DNA from: Nocardiopsis trehalosi NBRC 14201
Lineage (GTDB): Bacteria; Actinomycetota; Actinomycetes; Streptosporangiales; Streptosporangiaceae
Direction: 5' to 3'
Length of the DNA stretch: 33,886 nucleotides
Assembly: GCF_001552555.1 (NCBI RefSeq)
Contig: NZ_BCRK01000051.1
Span: forward strand, 1-33,886
In this document: piece by piece, positions 15,856-22,477 of the stretch
Layout of the letters: every line of letters begins with the position of its first letter
Numbering within the stretch: position 1 is the first letter of the stretch
Notes under the pieces: generated by a model
The model's input: only the letters and a program-made list of their open reading frames with translations
The model's database searches: none
What the model was told of the DNA's origin: nothing
Program-made: the position numbers and the translations under genes

Positions 15856-16272
15856 TCAGCCGGCGTCGAACGCCGTCGCGACGGTCAGCGTGTCCTCGTA
15901 CAGGTGCATGCGGACGATCCGGCCGTCCTCGACCCTCAGGTGGATGGCCGCCGGGGTGCTGAACTCCTTCCCGGTGGCCGCGACGGTGTGCGTCCAGGCC
16001 GCCAGCAGCACCACGTCGCCGCCGTCGACGACGACGCGCTCCAGCGCGACCTCGCTCCTGCCGGGCGCGAAGTGCGGCCACATCGTGGTGAAGTACGGCG
16101 CGACCTCCTCCCGGCGGGTACGGCGCCCGGTCCAGGGCAGTTCCGCGCCGCCGGGGACGTGCCAGTCGATCTCCTCGGCGAACAGCTCCTGGATGCCGTC
16201 GGCGTCCTGCCCGCCGAGGCGCTCCACGAACGTCTCGGCCACGGTCCGCGAGGTCGGGGTGTCTGTCGCCAT
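15856..16272 (-). CDS. SnoaL-like/NTF2-fold protein
   Basis: This 138-residue protein has the NTF2-like cone fold seen in SnoaL-type polyketide cyclases, limonene epoxide hydrolases and ketosteroid isomerase relatives. Typical elements are VAETFVERLGGQDADGIQELFAEEIDWHVPG (about residues 11-41) and a middle basic segment before VAPYFTTMWPHF. A strand with ALERVVVDGGDVVLLAAW and the final IVRMHLYEDTLTVATAF follow. No activity can be assigned. It is preceded by a perfect inverted repeat related to one in front of the neighbouring Rrf2 regulator, so it is the likely target of that regulator. Confidence 0.82.
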   Translation of the reverse strand: MATDTPTSRTVAETFVERLGGQDADGIQELFAEEIDWHVPGGAELPWTGRRTRREEVAPYFTTMWPHFAPGRSEVALERVVVDGGDVVLLAAWTHTVAATGKEFSTPAAIHLRVEDGRIVRMHLYEDTLTVATAFDAG

Positions 16273-16301
16273 CGTCGTGCTCCTTCGTCCGGTTCACATT
16301 T

Positions 16302-16324
16302 GATGTAACTATTATTGTTACATC
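16302..16324. promoter_or_regulatory. Rrf2-type operator upstream of the SnoaL-like gene
   Basis: GATGTAAC-N7-GTTACATC is a perfect 8-bp inverted repeat with an AT-rich centre. It lies 29 bp upstream of the SnoaL-like start codon. It shares 15 of 23 positions, including GTAA and TTGTTAC, with the element at 16833-16855. Confidence 0.7.
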
Positions 16325-16372
16325 GACGAGCGGGGGATGCGGCCCCCGGTCGGGGAGGTCGGTGGTGCGAGG

Positions 16373-16804
16373 TCAGGCGGCCTTCAGGACGTCCCGCAGG
16401 ACGTCCTCCAGCGTGGTCGCGGCCAGCTCCCTGCGCAGGGCGGCCTCCACGCCGTCGTACACGGCGGTCAGTGCCGGTCCGATGCCGTGGCCCACGACGC
16501 ACTCGGGGTCCGGTGGTGCGCGGTGCAGGGCGAAGACCGGCCCCGGTTCGATCGCCTGGTAGACGTCGAGCAGGGTGATCGCCGCCAGGTCGCGCGCGAG
16601 CATCCAACCCGCCCCCGCGCCCCGCCGTGAACGGGCCAGGCCGGCCTTGCCCAGCTCGGCCAGCAGGCGGCGGATCACCACCGGGTTGGTGTTGACGCTC
16701 GTCGCGATCTGCTCGGAGGTGGCGACCTCGTGGCCGCGCCGCTGGTACAGCCCGATCCAGGTCAGGGCGTGGGCCGCGATGGTCAGCCTGCTGTTGGCGC
16801 TCAC
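16373..16804 (-). CDS. Rrf2-family regulator with one cysteine
   Basis: This 143-residue Rrf2 protein has a winged helix-turn-helix (LTIAAHALTWIGLYQRRGHEVATSEQIATSVNTNPVVIRRLLAELGKAGL, about residues 7-56), the wing SRRGAGAGWMLA, and a dimerisation helix. Iron-sulfur members such as IscR and NsrR need three cysteines in the region after the wing. Here only Cys102 is present, so a cluster of that kind is unlikely. A single-cysteine redox or ligand mechanism, as in YwnA/HypR-like members, is more plausible. The GTG at 16804 gives VSANSRLTIAAHAL, the usual family start. An ATG at 16903 would add a tail running through the operator and is rejected. Probable autoregulation and control of the SnoaL-like gene. 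Confidence 0.88.
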   Translation of the reverse strand: MSANSRLTIAAHALTWIGLYQRRGHEVATSEQIATSVNTNPVVIRRLLAELGKAGLARSRRGAGAGWMLARDLAAITLLDVYQAIEPGPVFALHRAPPDPECVVGHGIGPALTAVYDGVEAALRRELAATTLEDVLRDVLKAA

Positions 16805-16831
16805 GTCGGATTCCGCCTCCCCGGCCGTGTT

Positions 16832-16856
16832 CGTCGTAATGATAGTTGTTACGACG
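16832..16856. promoter_or_regulatory. Autoregulatory Rrf2-type operator
   Basis: CGTCGTAA-N9-TTACGACG is a perfect inverted repeat 28 bp upstream of the Rrf2 start. Its core matches the repeat before the SnoaL-like gene. Confidence 0.68.
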
Positions 16857-16887
16857 GCGTGCGGCGAATTCCGGGAGGGAGAGAGGG

Positions 16888-16912
16888 GCGCCCGCCGCAC
16901 CACGGCGGGCGC
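16888..16912 (-). terminator. Terminator of the TetR-DUF6069 operon
   Basis: A perfect 10-bp stem, GCGCCCGCCG with CGGCGGGCGC, around CACCA lies 33 bp beyond the DUF6069 stop and just upstream of the Rrf2 promoter. Confidence 0.65.
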
Positions 16913-16945
16913 GCGCGGGGGTGGCCGTGCGCGCCCGCCACCGGT

Positions 16946-17383
16946 CTAGCCCTTCGCGGGCGCGCGGGTGAGGCCGACGATCAGCGGGACGCCCACCGCC
17001 AGGTGCAGCAGGGCGATCGTCACCATCCCGCCCGTGGTGGTGGCCGTGGGGACCGGCGCCATCGACAGCAGCAGGAGCACCACCGCGACGACCGTCCAGA
17101 CCAGGCGGCCGCGCGGGACGAACCGCTCGGCCAGCGCCAGGGTGCCCCAGCCCAGCAGGGACGCCATCAGGCCGGAGACGATCACGGGGACGAGGCCGAT
17201 CGCGGTCGGCGCGCCGCCCGCGGAGGGCGCTTCGAGGGTCACCCCGGCGAGGGGGACGGCGACGACCCACACGGCGACGGCGGCGAGCACGGCGGCGGCG
17301 ACGGTGAGCGCCCGGCGGCGCAGCCGGGCCGTGCGCGCCGCCGCGTCCGGTGCCGACGCGGGGTGGGTGGCGGAAGCGGTCAT
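16946..17383 (-). CDS. Four-helix membrane protein, DUF6069-like
   Basis: This 145-residue protein has a polar N-terminal 25 residues and four hydrophobic segments at about 26-47, 62-84, 94-112 and 120-138. It resembles the actinobacterial DUF6069 family, small membrane proteins often found beside TetR regulators; the function is unknown. The second loop carries ALAERFVPRGRLVW. Its ATG overlaps the TGA of the upstream TetR gene (ATGA, 17380-17383), so the two are translationally coupled and co-transcribed. It is therefore probably the effector gene controlled by that TetR protein. A role in drug tolerance or membrane stress is a guess. Confidence 0.8.
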   Translation of the reverse strand: MTASATHPASAPDAAARTARLRRRALTVAAAVLAAVAVWVVAVPLAGVTLEAPSAGGAPTAIGLVPVIVSGLMASLLGWGTLALAERFVPRGRLVWTVVAVVLLLLSMAPVPTATTTGGMVTIALLHLAVGVPLIVGLTRAPAKG

Positions 17384-18072
17384 GAGGGGGTTCCTTCCAG
17401 GGGGGCACCCGGCGGGTCCGGGCGGAGGACGCCGTTCAACAGGGTGTCGATGAGGTCGGCGCTGTCGAGGGGGGCCGAGGGCAGCGGCCCGGTCGGGCCG
17501 CCGGCCCGGCCGGTCACCAGGGTCATGAACAGGGTCGCGACCCGTTCGGGGGGCAGGCGCAGGGCGTCGCGGTCGGGTTCCAGGAGCCGGACCACGGCGT
17601 CGTGCAGGGCGCCGAAGGCCTGCCGGCGGCCGTCGTCCGCGGGGTCGCCGCCGCAGTCCTCACCGGGGTCCGCGTCCGGGTCCGCGTCCGCGCTCGGGGC
17701 GGCGCCGGGTCGGCCGCGGGGGCGGGCGAGCGCGGTCAGCACGGCGCCCACGCGCTCGAACTGGGCGTCGAGCGACGCGGCGGCCTCGGCGAGCCGGTCG
17801 GCGATCGGGAGGTCCAGGGGGATGTCGTCGAGCGCCGCGAGCACCCCGTCGATGCGGACGGCCTCGGCGACGCAGGCGCCGAACAGCTCCTCCTTGTCGG
17901 TGAACACGCGGAAGATCGTCCCCTCGCCGATGCCCGCCGCGCGGGCAATCTGGCGGGAGGTGAGGTCGCGGCCGTACTCGGCGACCAGCGGGAGGACGCT
18001 GCGCACGATCATGGCGCGCCGGTCCTCACGGCTCATCTGCGGTGCCCGGCACCGGGCGGCGGGAGGCGGCAT
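17380..18072 (-). CDS. TetR-family repressor, autoregulated
   Basis: This is a 230-residue regulator. The helix-turn-helix region is MIVRSVLPLVAEYGRDLTSRQIARAAGIGEGTIFRVFTDKEELF (about residues 21-64). The C-terminal ligand-binding domain is interrupted by an acidic, proline/aspartate-rich insert of about 25 residues (about 125-150: SADADPDADPGEDCGGDPADDG), probably a flexible loop. The ATG at 18072 is one base from the start site predicted from the promoter, so the mRNA should be leaderless. An internal ATG at 18036 (MSREDRR) is a shorter alternative. It is coupled to the DUF6069 gene. Twin palindromes in its promoter make autorepression very likely. Confidence 0.9.
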   Translation of the reverse strand: MPPPAARCRAPQMSREDRRAMIVRSVLPLVAEYGRDLTSRQIARAAGIGEGTIFRVFTDKEELFGACVAEAVRIDGVLAALDDIPLDLPIADRLAEAAASLDAQFERVGAVLTALARPRGRPGAAPSADADPDADPGEDCGGDPADDGRRQAFGALHDAVVRLLEPDRDALRLPPERVATLFMTLVTGRAGGPTGPLPSAPLDSADLIDTLLNGVLRPDPPGAPLEGTPS

Positions 18073-18079
18073 GGGTGAG

Positions 18080-18129
18080 ACCCTACGGAGTGAGCGCTCA
18101 CTCCGTCAAGTCCGAGTGAGCGCTCACTC
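18080..18129 (-). promoter_or_regulatory. TetR operon promoter with twin palindromic operators
   Basis: On the minus strand TTGACG (18109-18104), an 18-bp spacer and TAGGGT (18085-18080) form the promoter. A perfect 22-bp palindrome at 18085-18106, with core GAGTGAGCGCTCACTC, fills the spacer and overlaps both hexamers. The same 16-bp core recurs at 18114-18129, centred 26 bp upstream. Confidence 0.8.
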
Positions 18130-18269
18130 CGGTCGTTCGATCCGGTCGTCCCCCTGCTCTCGGCACGGCCCCAGGTCGGAGAGGCCCTGGGCGGCGGGAC
18201 GCGCTCCGCCACGGCCGGAACGGGCGGGGAGGGGGGAGGCCGGCCCAGGGCGGGTGGCATGCTGGGGGC

Positions 18270-19190
18270 GTGGCGGAGACGGCGGAGGACGCGCGGGCGG
18301 CGGAGTTCGAGGAGCACCGGTCCCGGCTGTTCTCCCTGGCCTACCGGATGCTCGGTTCGGCGGTGGAGGCCGAGGACGCCGTGCAGGACGCCTACCTGCG
18401 CTGGCGCGCCGCCGACCGGGCCGCCGTGCGGGTCCCCGCCGCCTGGCTGACCCGGGTCTGCGCCAACCTCTGTCTCAACCGGCTGACCTCGGCGCGCGCC
18501 GTCCGCGAGAGCTACGTCGGCCCCTGGCTGCCCGAACCCGTCCTCACCGGCGGGCTCCCGGTCGGCGCGCACCCCGCCCTCGACCCGCTGGAGACCGCCG
18601 AGCAGCGCGACACCGTCTCCCTCGCACTGCTCACCCTGATGGAGCGGCTCACCCCGGCCGAGCGCGCGGTGTTCGTGCTGCGCGAGGCGTTCGCCTACCC
18701 GCACGCCGAGATCGCCGGCATCCTCGACATCACCGAGGGCGGGTCCCGCCAACTGCACCGGCGGGCGCGCGACCGCGTCGCCGAGGAGCGGCGGCGCTTC
18801 GACCCCTCCCGCGACCACTGGCGCGCGGTGGTGGAACGCTTCCTCGACGCCGCGCGCGGCGGCGACATCGACCGCCTGAAGTCCCTGCTGGCCGAGGACG
18901 CCACGGCCTGGTCCGACGGCGGCGGCCGGGTCACGGCCGCGCGGCGGCCGGTGTCCGGCGCCGACCGGGTCGCCCGCCTCCTCGCCGGCTTCCTGCGGCA
19001 CGCCGGCCCCGAGCACGCCATCACGATCGAGGAGGTCAACGGCTTCCCGGCGGTGGTGGCGGCCGTCGACGGGCGGCCGGTCGCGGTGCTGGTCCTGGAG
19101 GTCGGCGGGGGCCGGGTGCTCTCCGTCCGCACGGTCGTCAACCCCGACAAGCTCGCGCCGATCGCGGGGCAGTTCGCCGCCCGCGGGTGA
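18270..19190 (+). CDS. sigJ: ECF41 (SigJ-type) sigma factor
   Basis: This 306-residue extracytoplasmic-function sigma factor carries a fused C-terminal SnoaL-like domain that replaces a separate anti-sigma factor. Sigma region 2 spans about residues 12-75 (RLFSLAYRMLGSAVEAEDAVQDAYLRW). Region 4 spans about 115-170, with the AEIAGILDITEGGSRQLHRRAR helix-turn-helix. The ECF41 linker YVGPWLPEP is at 82-90. The C-terminal domain keeps the group's DGGGR (216-220) and NPDKL (291-295) motifs, known to set its activity. The start is GTG at 18270. An FAD oxidoreductase follows 100 bp downstream. ECF41 factors usually control one adjacent oxidoreductase or carboxymuconolactone-decarboxylase-like gene, so that gene is the likely target. 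Confidence 0.93.
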   Translation: MAETAEDARAAEFEEHRSRLFSLAYRMLGSAVEAEDAVQDAYLRWRAADRAAVRVPAAWLTRVCANLCLNRLTSARAVRESYVGPWLPEPVLTGGLPVGAHPALDPLETAEQRDTVSLALLTLMERLTPAERAVFVLREAFAYPHAEIAGILDITEGGSRQLHRRARDRVAEERRRFDPSRDHWRAVVERFLDAARGGDIDRLKSLLAEDATAWSDGGGRVTAARRPVSGADRVARLLAGFLRHAGPEHAITIEEVNGFPAVVAAVDGRPVAVLVLEVGGGRVLSVRTVVNPDKLAPIAGQFAARG

Positions 19191-19290
19191 CGCACGTCAC
19201 CCCGGCGGCCGTCACGGACGGCGCCCCCCGCCGGTTCAACCCGTGCGGCCGCGGACCGGCGGCGCACGACCGGCGAGGAGGGGATCTCCC

Positions 19291-20475
19291 ATGGGACACG
19301 ACGTGGTGGTCATCGGAGCGGGCTACGCGGGGCTGGCGGCGGCGCTGCGCACGGCGCGGCGGGGCCGCGAGGCGGGGGTGCGGGTGACGCTCGTCAACGA
19401 GCGCGACACCTTCGTGGAGCGGGTGCGCCTGCACCAGCGCGCGGCGGGCGGCGACCCCGTCGACCGCCCGCTCGCGGCCGTCCTCGCCGGGACCGGCGTC
19501 GACCTCGTGATCGGCCGCGCCACCGCCGTCGACACGGCGGCCCGGCGCGTCCGCGTCGCCGCCGCCTCCGGCGGTGAGCGCGGCCTCGGCTACGACACCC
19601 TCGTCTACGCGCCCGGCAGCGGCGCCGACACCGCGTCGGTCCCCGGGGCGGAGCACGCCGCCACCCTGGCCGGCCGCGACGCCGCCGGCGCGCTGGCCGA
19701 GGACACCCTGCCGCGCCTGGCCGCGGCGGGCGGCACCGTCGCCGTGGTCGGCGGCGGGCTCACCGGCATCGAGGCGGCCACCGAGATCGCGGAGGCCCAC
19801 CCCGGCCTGCGCGTCCGGATGGTCACCCGGGGCCGGGTCGGTGGGGAGCTGTCGGCGCGCGGCCGGCGGCACGTCGTCCGGGTGCTCGACCGGCTCGGCG
19901 TGGACCGCGTCGAGGGGACCGGCGTCGCGGAGGTGGCGGCCGACGGGGTCCGCCTGGCCGACGGCACGCACGTGGCCGCCGACGCGGTCATCTGGAACGC
20001 CGGGTTCACCGTGCCCGCCCTCGCCCGCGAGGCCGGGCTGGCGGTCGACGCCGACGGCCGCGTGCTCGTGGACGCCACCCAGCGGTCGGTCTCACACCCC
20101 GACGTGTACGCGGTGGGCGACGCGGCGGCGGCGACCGGGCCCGACGGGCGGGTCCTGCGCATGGCGTGCGCGACCGGCCTGCCCATGGCCGCCGCAGCGG
20201 CCCGCGCCATCGCGGCCCGCGCGGCCGGACGGCCGGCCAAGGACCTGGAGTTCCGCTACTACATCCGGTGCGTCAGCCTGGGCCGGCGGGACGGCCTGAT
20301 CCAGGTCGTCGGCCCGGACGACACCCCGCGCGACACGGTGCTGACCGGCCGCGCCGCCGCCCTCGTCAAGGAGGCCGTGTGCCGGGGCGCCGGCAACTTC
20401 GCCGCCGGCCGGCTCTCCCTCCGCGCCCCGGCGCGCCTCCCCGGCACGGCCCGCACCCCCGTCTCCACCCGCTGA
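19291..20475 (+). CDS. NDH-2-like FAD/NAD(P)-dependent oxidoreductase
   Basis: This 394-residue two-dinucleotide-fold flavoprotein has an N-terminal FAD-binding VVVIGAGYAGLAAAL (residues 5-19). The second Rossmann motif VAVVGGGLTGIEAATEI (150-166) binds NAD(P)H. NAGFTVPAL (236-244) and VYAVGDAAAA (272-281) complete the FAD site. The overall form fits the NDH-2/FerB-like pyridine nucleotide-disulfide oxidoreductase family. No redox-active CxxC is present, so it is not a disulfide reductase. GGCGAGGAGGGG precedes the ATG. It follows the ECF41 sigma gene and is its probable regulon member. A GCCGTC/GACGGC hairpin (19208-19222) lies between the two genes. The electron acceptor is unknown. Confidence 0.9.
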   Translation: MGHDVVVIGAGYAGLAAALRTARRGREAGVRVTLVNERDTFVERVRLHQRAAGGDPVDRPLAAVLAGTGVDLVIGRATAVDTAARRVRVAAASGGERGLGYDTLVYAPGSGADTASVPGAEHAATLAGRDAAGALAEDTLPRLAAAGGTVAVVGGGLTGIEAATEIAEAHPGLRVRMVTRGRVGGELSARGRRHVVRVLDRLGVDRVEGTGVAEVAADGVRLADGTHVAADAVIWNAGFTVPALAREAGLAVDADGRVLVDATQRSVSHPDVYAVGDAAAATGPDGRVLRMACATGLPMAAAAARAIAARAAGRPAKDLEFRYYIRCVSLGRRDGLIQVVGPDDTPRDTVLTGRAAALVKEAVCRGAGNFAAGRLSLRAPARLPGTARTPVSTR

Positions 20476-20850
20476 CCGCGCCCCGCGCTCGCGCACGACC
20501 GGGCGGCGGCCCGGGGCGGCCCGTCCCGCGCCCGTCCGCTGCGGGCCGACGGGCCCGCCGGTGGGGTCCAAGGCGGGGCCCCGGGCCACGGCCGCCCGGG
20601 GCCCCGGCCCGGACGGCCGCACCGCCGGGGCCGCGCCGCGTGATGCGGACGCCGCTCCGCCTGTCGGCCGCCGCGACCGTGTCCCGGTCCGGCCGAGGCG
20701 GGGCCCAGGTCCGGCGGCGCCGGAAAAGGGCCCCAGGGCCCACGCCGCCCGATGCGGGCCGGGGTTACGATTCCGCCGCACGCACGGCCGCGCCCCCGAT
20801 CGGCGCCCGCGCGGCGCGCCTCCGCCCCCCGCCCTCCGAGAGGTCCCCTC
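20476..20850 (+). promoter_or_regulatory. 375-bp non-coding gap with a possible toxin-gene promoter
   Basis: No credible gene is seen in this GC-rich stretch. TACGAT at 20766-20771 is a reasonable -10 for the downstream gene, giving a leader of about 70 nt. No matching -35 is visible, so weak or alternative-sigma transcription is possible. GAGAGG at 20838-20843 is the downstream gene's ribosome-binding site. Confidence 0.35.
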
Positions 20851-22329
20851 GTGCCGCGCACCGTCCACGACCCCGATCGCGGTGCCGGGATCACCGAGTA
20901 CGCCGCCGTGATCCTGCTCGTCGCCGGGATCACCGCCACCGTGGTGTTCTCCGGCGCGGACGCGCGCGTGGCCGCCTTCCTCGGCCGCGCGGTCGACGCC
21001 GTGCCCGGCGCGGCCGCCGCCCCGGGCACGGCCACCGGACCGGTGACCGCCGCCGCGCCGTCCGGTACCGGAACCGGCGATCCACCGCCGCGGCCGGCCG
21101 ACGACGGCGCGGTCGCGGGGTTCTCCGACGGCGGCGACGTCCTCGGCTACGACCCCTCCTGGTGGGACGGTGAGGGCACCTGGGGCGCCCCTTCCGACGA
21201 CATGCCCCTGTTCGGCTTCCAGGACCGGGGCGGCTACCGGTGGGACTGCGGCCGGATCTTCGACTTCGCGTGCAAGCTCGGCGGGGGAGCGGCCAGTGGC
21301 GCGGTGGAGACCTGGGGCGGCATCGCCGACACCGCCTGCCTGCTCCACCTGTGCAGCCACTCGGGGTTCCGGGACAACTGGGCCGCCGTCTCCGACGGCA
21401 TCACGCACGTCTTCACGCGGAACCCGCTCACCACCGCCGGGGAGATGTGGGACGGCTTCATCGAGCCGTTCGAGGAGTCGGCGGGGCAGGGCGGGTTCTG
21501 GAACAACGGGGGCTACGCCGCCGCCGGGACGGTGGGCGGCATCCTGCGGCCGTTCCGCGCCCTGCCCGACGACGACGGCGGCAACGGCGGCGACAGCGGG
21601 GACGACCACCCGACGCACCCGGAACCCAACGGCCACGTCCCCGGCTCCGGCATGGGCGACGCCGAACTTCCCCCCGACGACCCCTACCAGGCGTTCCGGT
21701 GGCTGCGCGAGCGCGTCCCGCCGCCCGCCGACCTGACCGACGGCGAGCGGAGCGCGCTGCGCTTCTACTCCAGCGGCACCTCCTACGGCCACGGCCTCGG
21801 CAACGGGTACGAGCACATCAACCGCCACCTGCGCGGCCAGGACCCGCCGGTGGACCGCACCCCCGAGCAGGACGCGCAGGTCCTGCGGGCGATCGACGAC
21901 ATCGACGCCGTCATGGCCCGCCACCGGCTCCCGGAACCGGTCATCGCCTACCGCGTCGCGGGCGACGGGTTCCTCGACGCGCTCGGCGTCGACGCGGCGG
22001 ACCCGGCGGCGATCGAGGGGCTGATCGGGCGCACCCTGCGGGAGGACGGCTACCTGTCCACCTCGGCGGACCGGTACACGGCCGCAGGGGCGCGGGGCGA
22101 CGTGGAGATGCGGATACGGGTCCCCGAGGGGTACGCGGCCGTCGACATGGCGGACGACGCCACGGCCGACTACCCCGAGGAAGCGGAACTCCTGCTGGAC
22201 CGGGGCGCCCGCTACGTGGTGCACGGCGCCCGCACCGACGACACCGGGGTCGTCCACCTGGACGTGGAGATCGTGCCCGAAGGCTGGACCCGGCCCGGCG
22301 ACTGGGCGCCGCAACCGCTGGAGGACTGA
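20851..22329 (+). CDS. Flp-prepilin-like N-terminus fused to an R-S-E mono-ADP-ribosyltransferase
   Basis: This is a 492-residue toxin-like protein in three parts. The N-terminus (1-40) carries a basic tip, then RGAGITEY followed by a hydrophobic helix. Cleavage after Gly11 would put Glu at +5 and Tyr at +6, as in Flp/Tad prepilins. A Pro/Ala/Gly linker leads to a middle domain (about 118-240) with four cysteines (133, 141, 163, 168) and conserved-looking Trp/Gly helices. After an acidic linker, the C-terminus (about 275-480) has the ART triad: Arg368 in AYRV, STS at 403-405, and EAE at 444-446, with Glu446 the probable catalytic residue. The ExE form predicts arginine as acceptor. It resembles the ADP-ribosyltransferase exotoxin family (VIP2/iota type). 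The GTG at 20851 has GAGAGG upstream. Delivery and target are unknown. No immunity gene is evident. Confidence 0.85.
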   Translation: MPRTVHDPDRGAGITEYAAVILLVAGITATVVFSGADARVAAFLGRAVDAVPGAAAAPGTATGPVTAAAPSGTGTGDPPPRPADDGAVAGFSDGGDVLGYDPSWWDGEGTWGAPSDDMPLFGFQDRGGYRWDCGRIFDFACKLGGGAASGAVETWGGIADTACLLHLCSHSGFRDNWAAVSDGITHVFTRNPLTTAGEMWDGFIEPFEESAGQGGFWNNGGYAAAGTVGGILRPFRALPDDDGGNGGDSGDDHPTHPEPNGHVPGSGMGDAELPPDDPYQAFRWLRERVPPPADLTDGERSALRFYSSGTSYGHGLGNGYEHINRHLRGQDPPVDRTPEQDAQVLRAIDDIDAVMARHRLPEPVIAYRVAGDGFLDALGVDAADPAAIEGLIGRTLREDGYLSTSADRYTAAGARGDVEMRIRVPEGYAAVDMADDATADYPEEAELLLDRGARYVVHGARTDDTGVVHLDVEIVPEGWTRPGDWAPQPLED

Positions 22330-22354
22330 CCCGGCGGCGCGGGGCGGCGGCGCA

Positions 22355-22373
22355 GCGGGGCCGGTCGCCCCGC
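22355..22373. terminator. Terminator hairpin between the ART gene and rhaB
   Basis: GCGGGGC (22355-22361) pairs with GCCCCGC (22367-22373) around CGGTC. It is 25 bp past the ADP-ribosyltransferase stop and between convergent transcription units. The rest of the gap to 22477 shows no gene. Confidence 0.45.
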
Positions 22374-22477
22374 CCCACACACGCGGCCCGGCACGCGCAA
22401 GGCCGCCCGCGCGCTCTGCCCCGGCGACCGGAGGTGCCGATCGGCTCGGCGGGTGGGCGCGGGGCGGTGCCGGCCGG

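Noticed and set aside
15856-16272. Reading the SnoaL-like protein and acyl-CoA dehydrogenase as part of a polyketide cluster
   Set aside because: No ketosynthase, acyl carrier protein or tailoring genes occur in the window; NTF2-fold proteins are widespread.
16373-16804. Assigning the Rrf2 protein as IscR or NsrR
   Set aside because: Only one cysteine (Cys102) is present; the three-cysteine cluster site is absent and no isc, suf or NO-detoxifying genes are nearby.
17664-17690. CRISPR-like or tandem repeat in the TetR gene
   Set aside because: The GTCCGCGTCCGG-type repetition is short, in frame and codes for the acidic Asp/Ala/Pro loop; there are no spacers.
19191-19290. ECF41-type promoter (TGTCACA-N16-CGTC) before the flavoprotein gene
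   Set aside because: Only partial GTCAC-like fragments are present, with wrong spacing to any CGTC; not strong enough to call.
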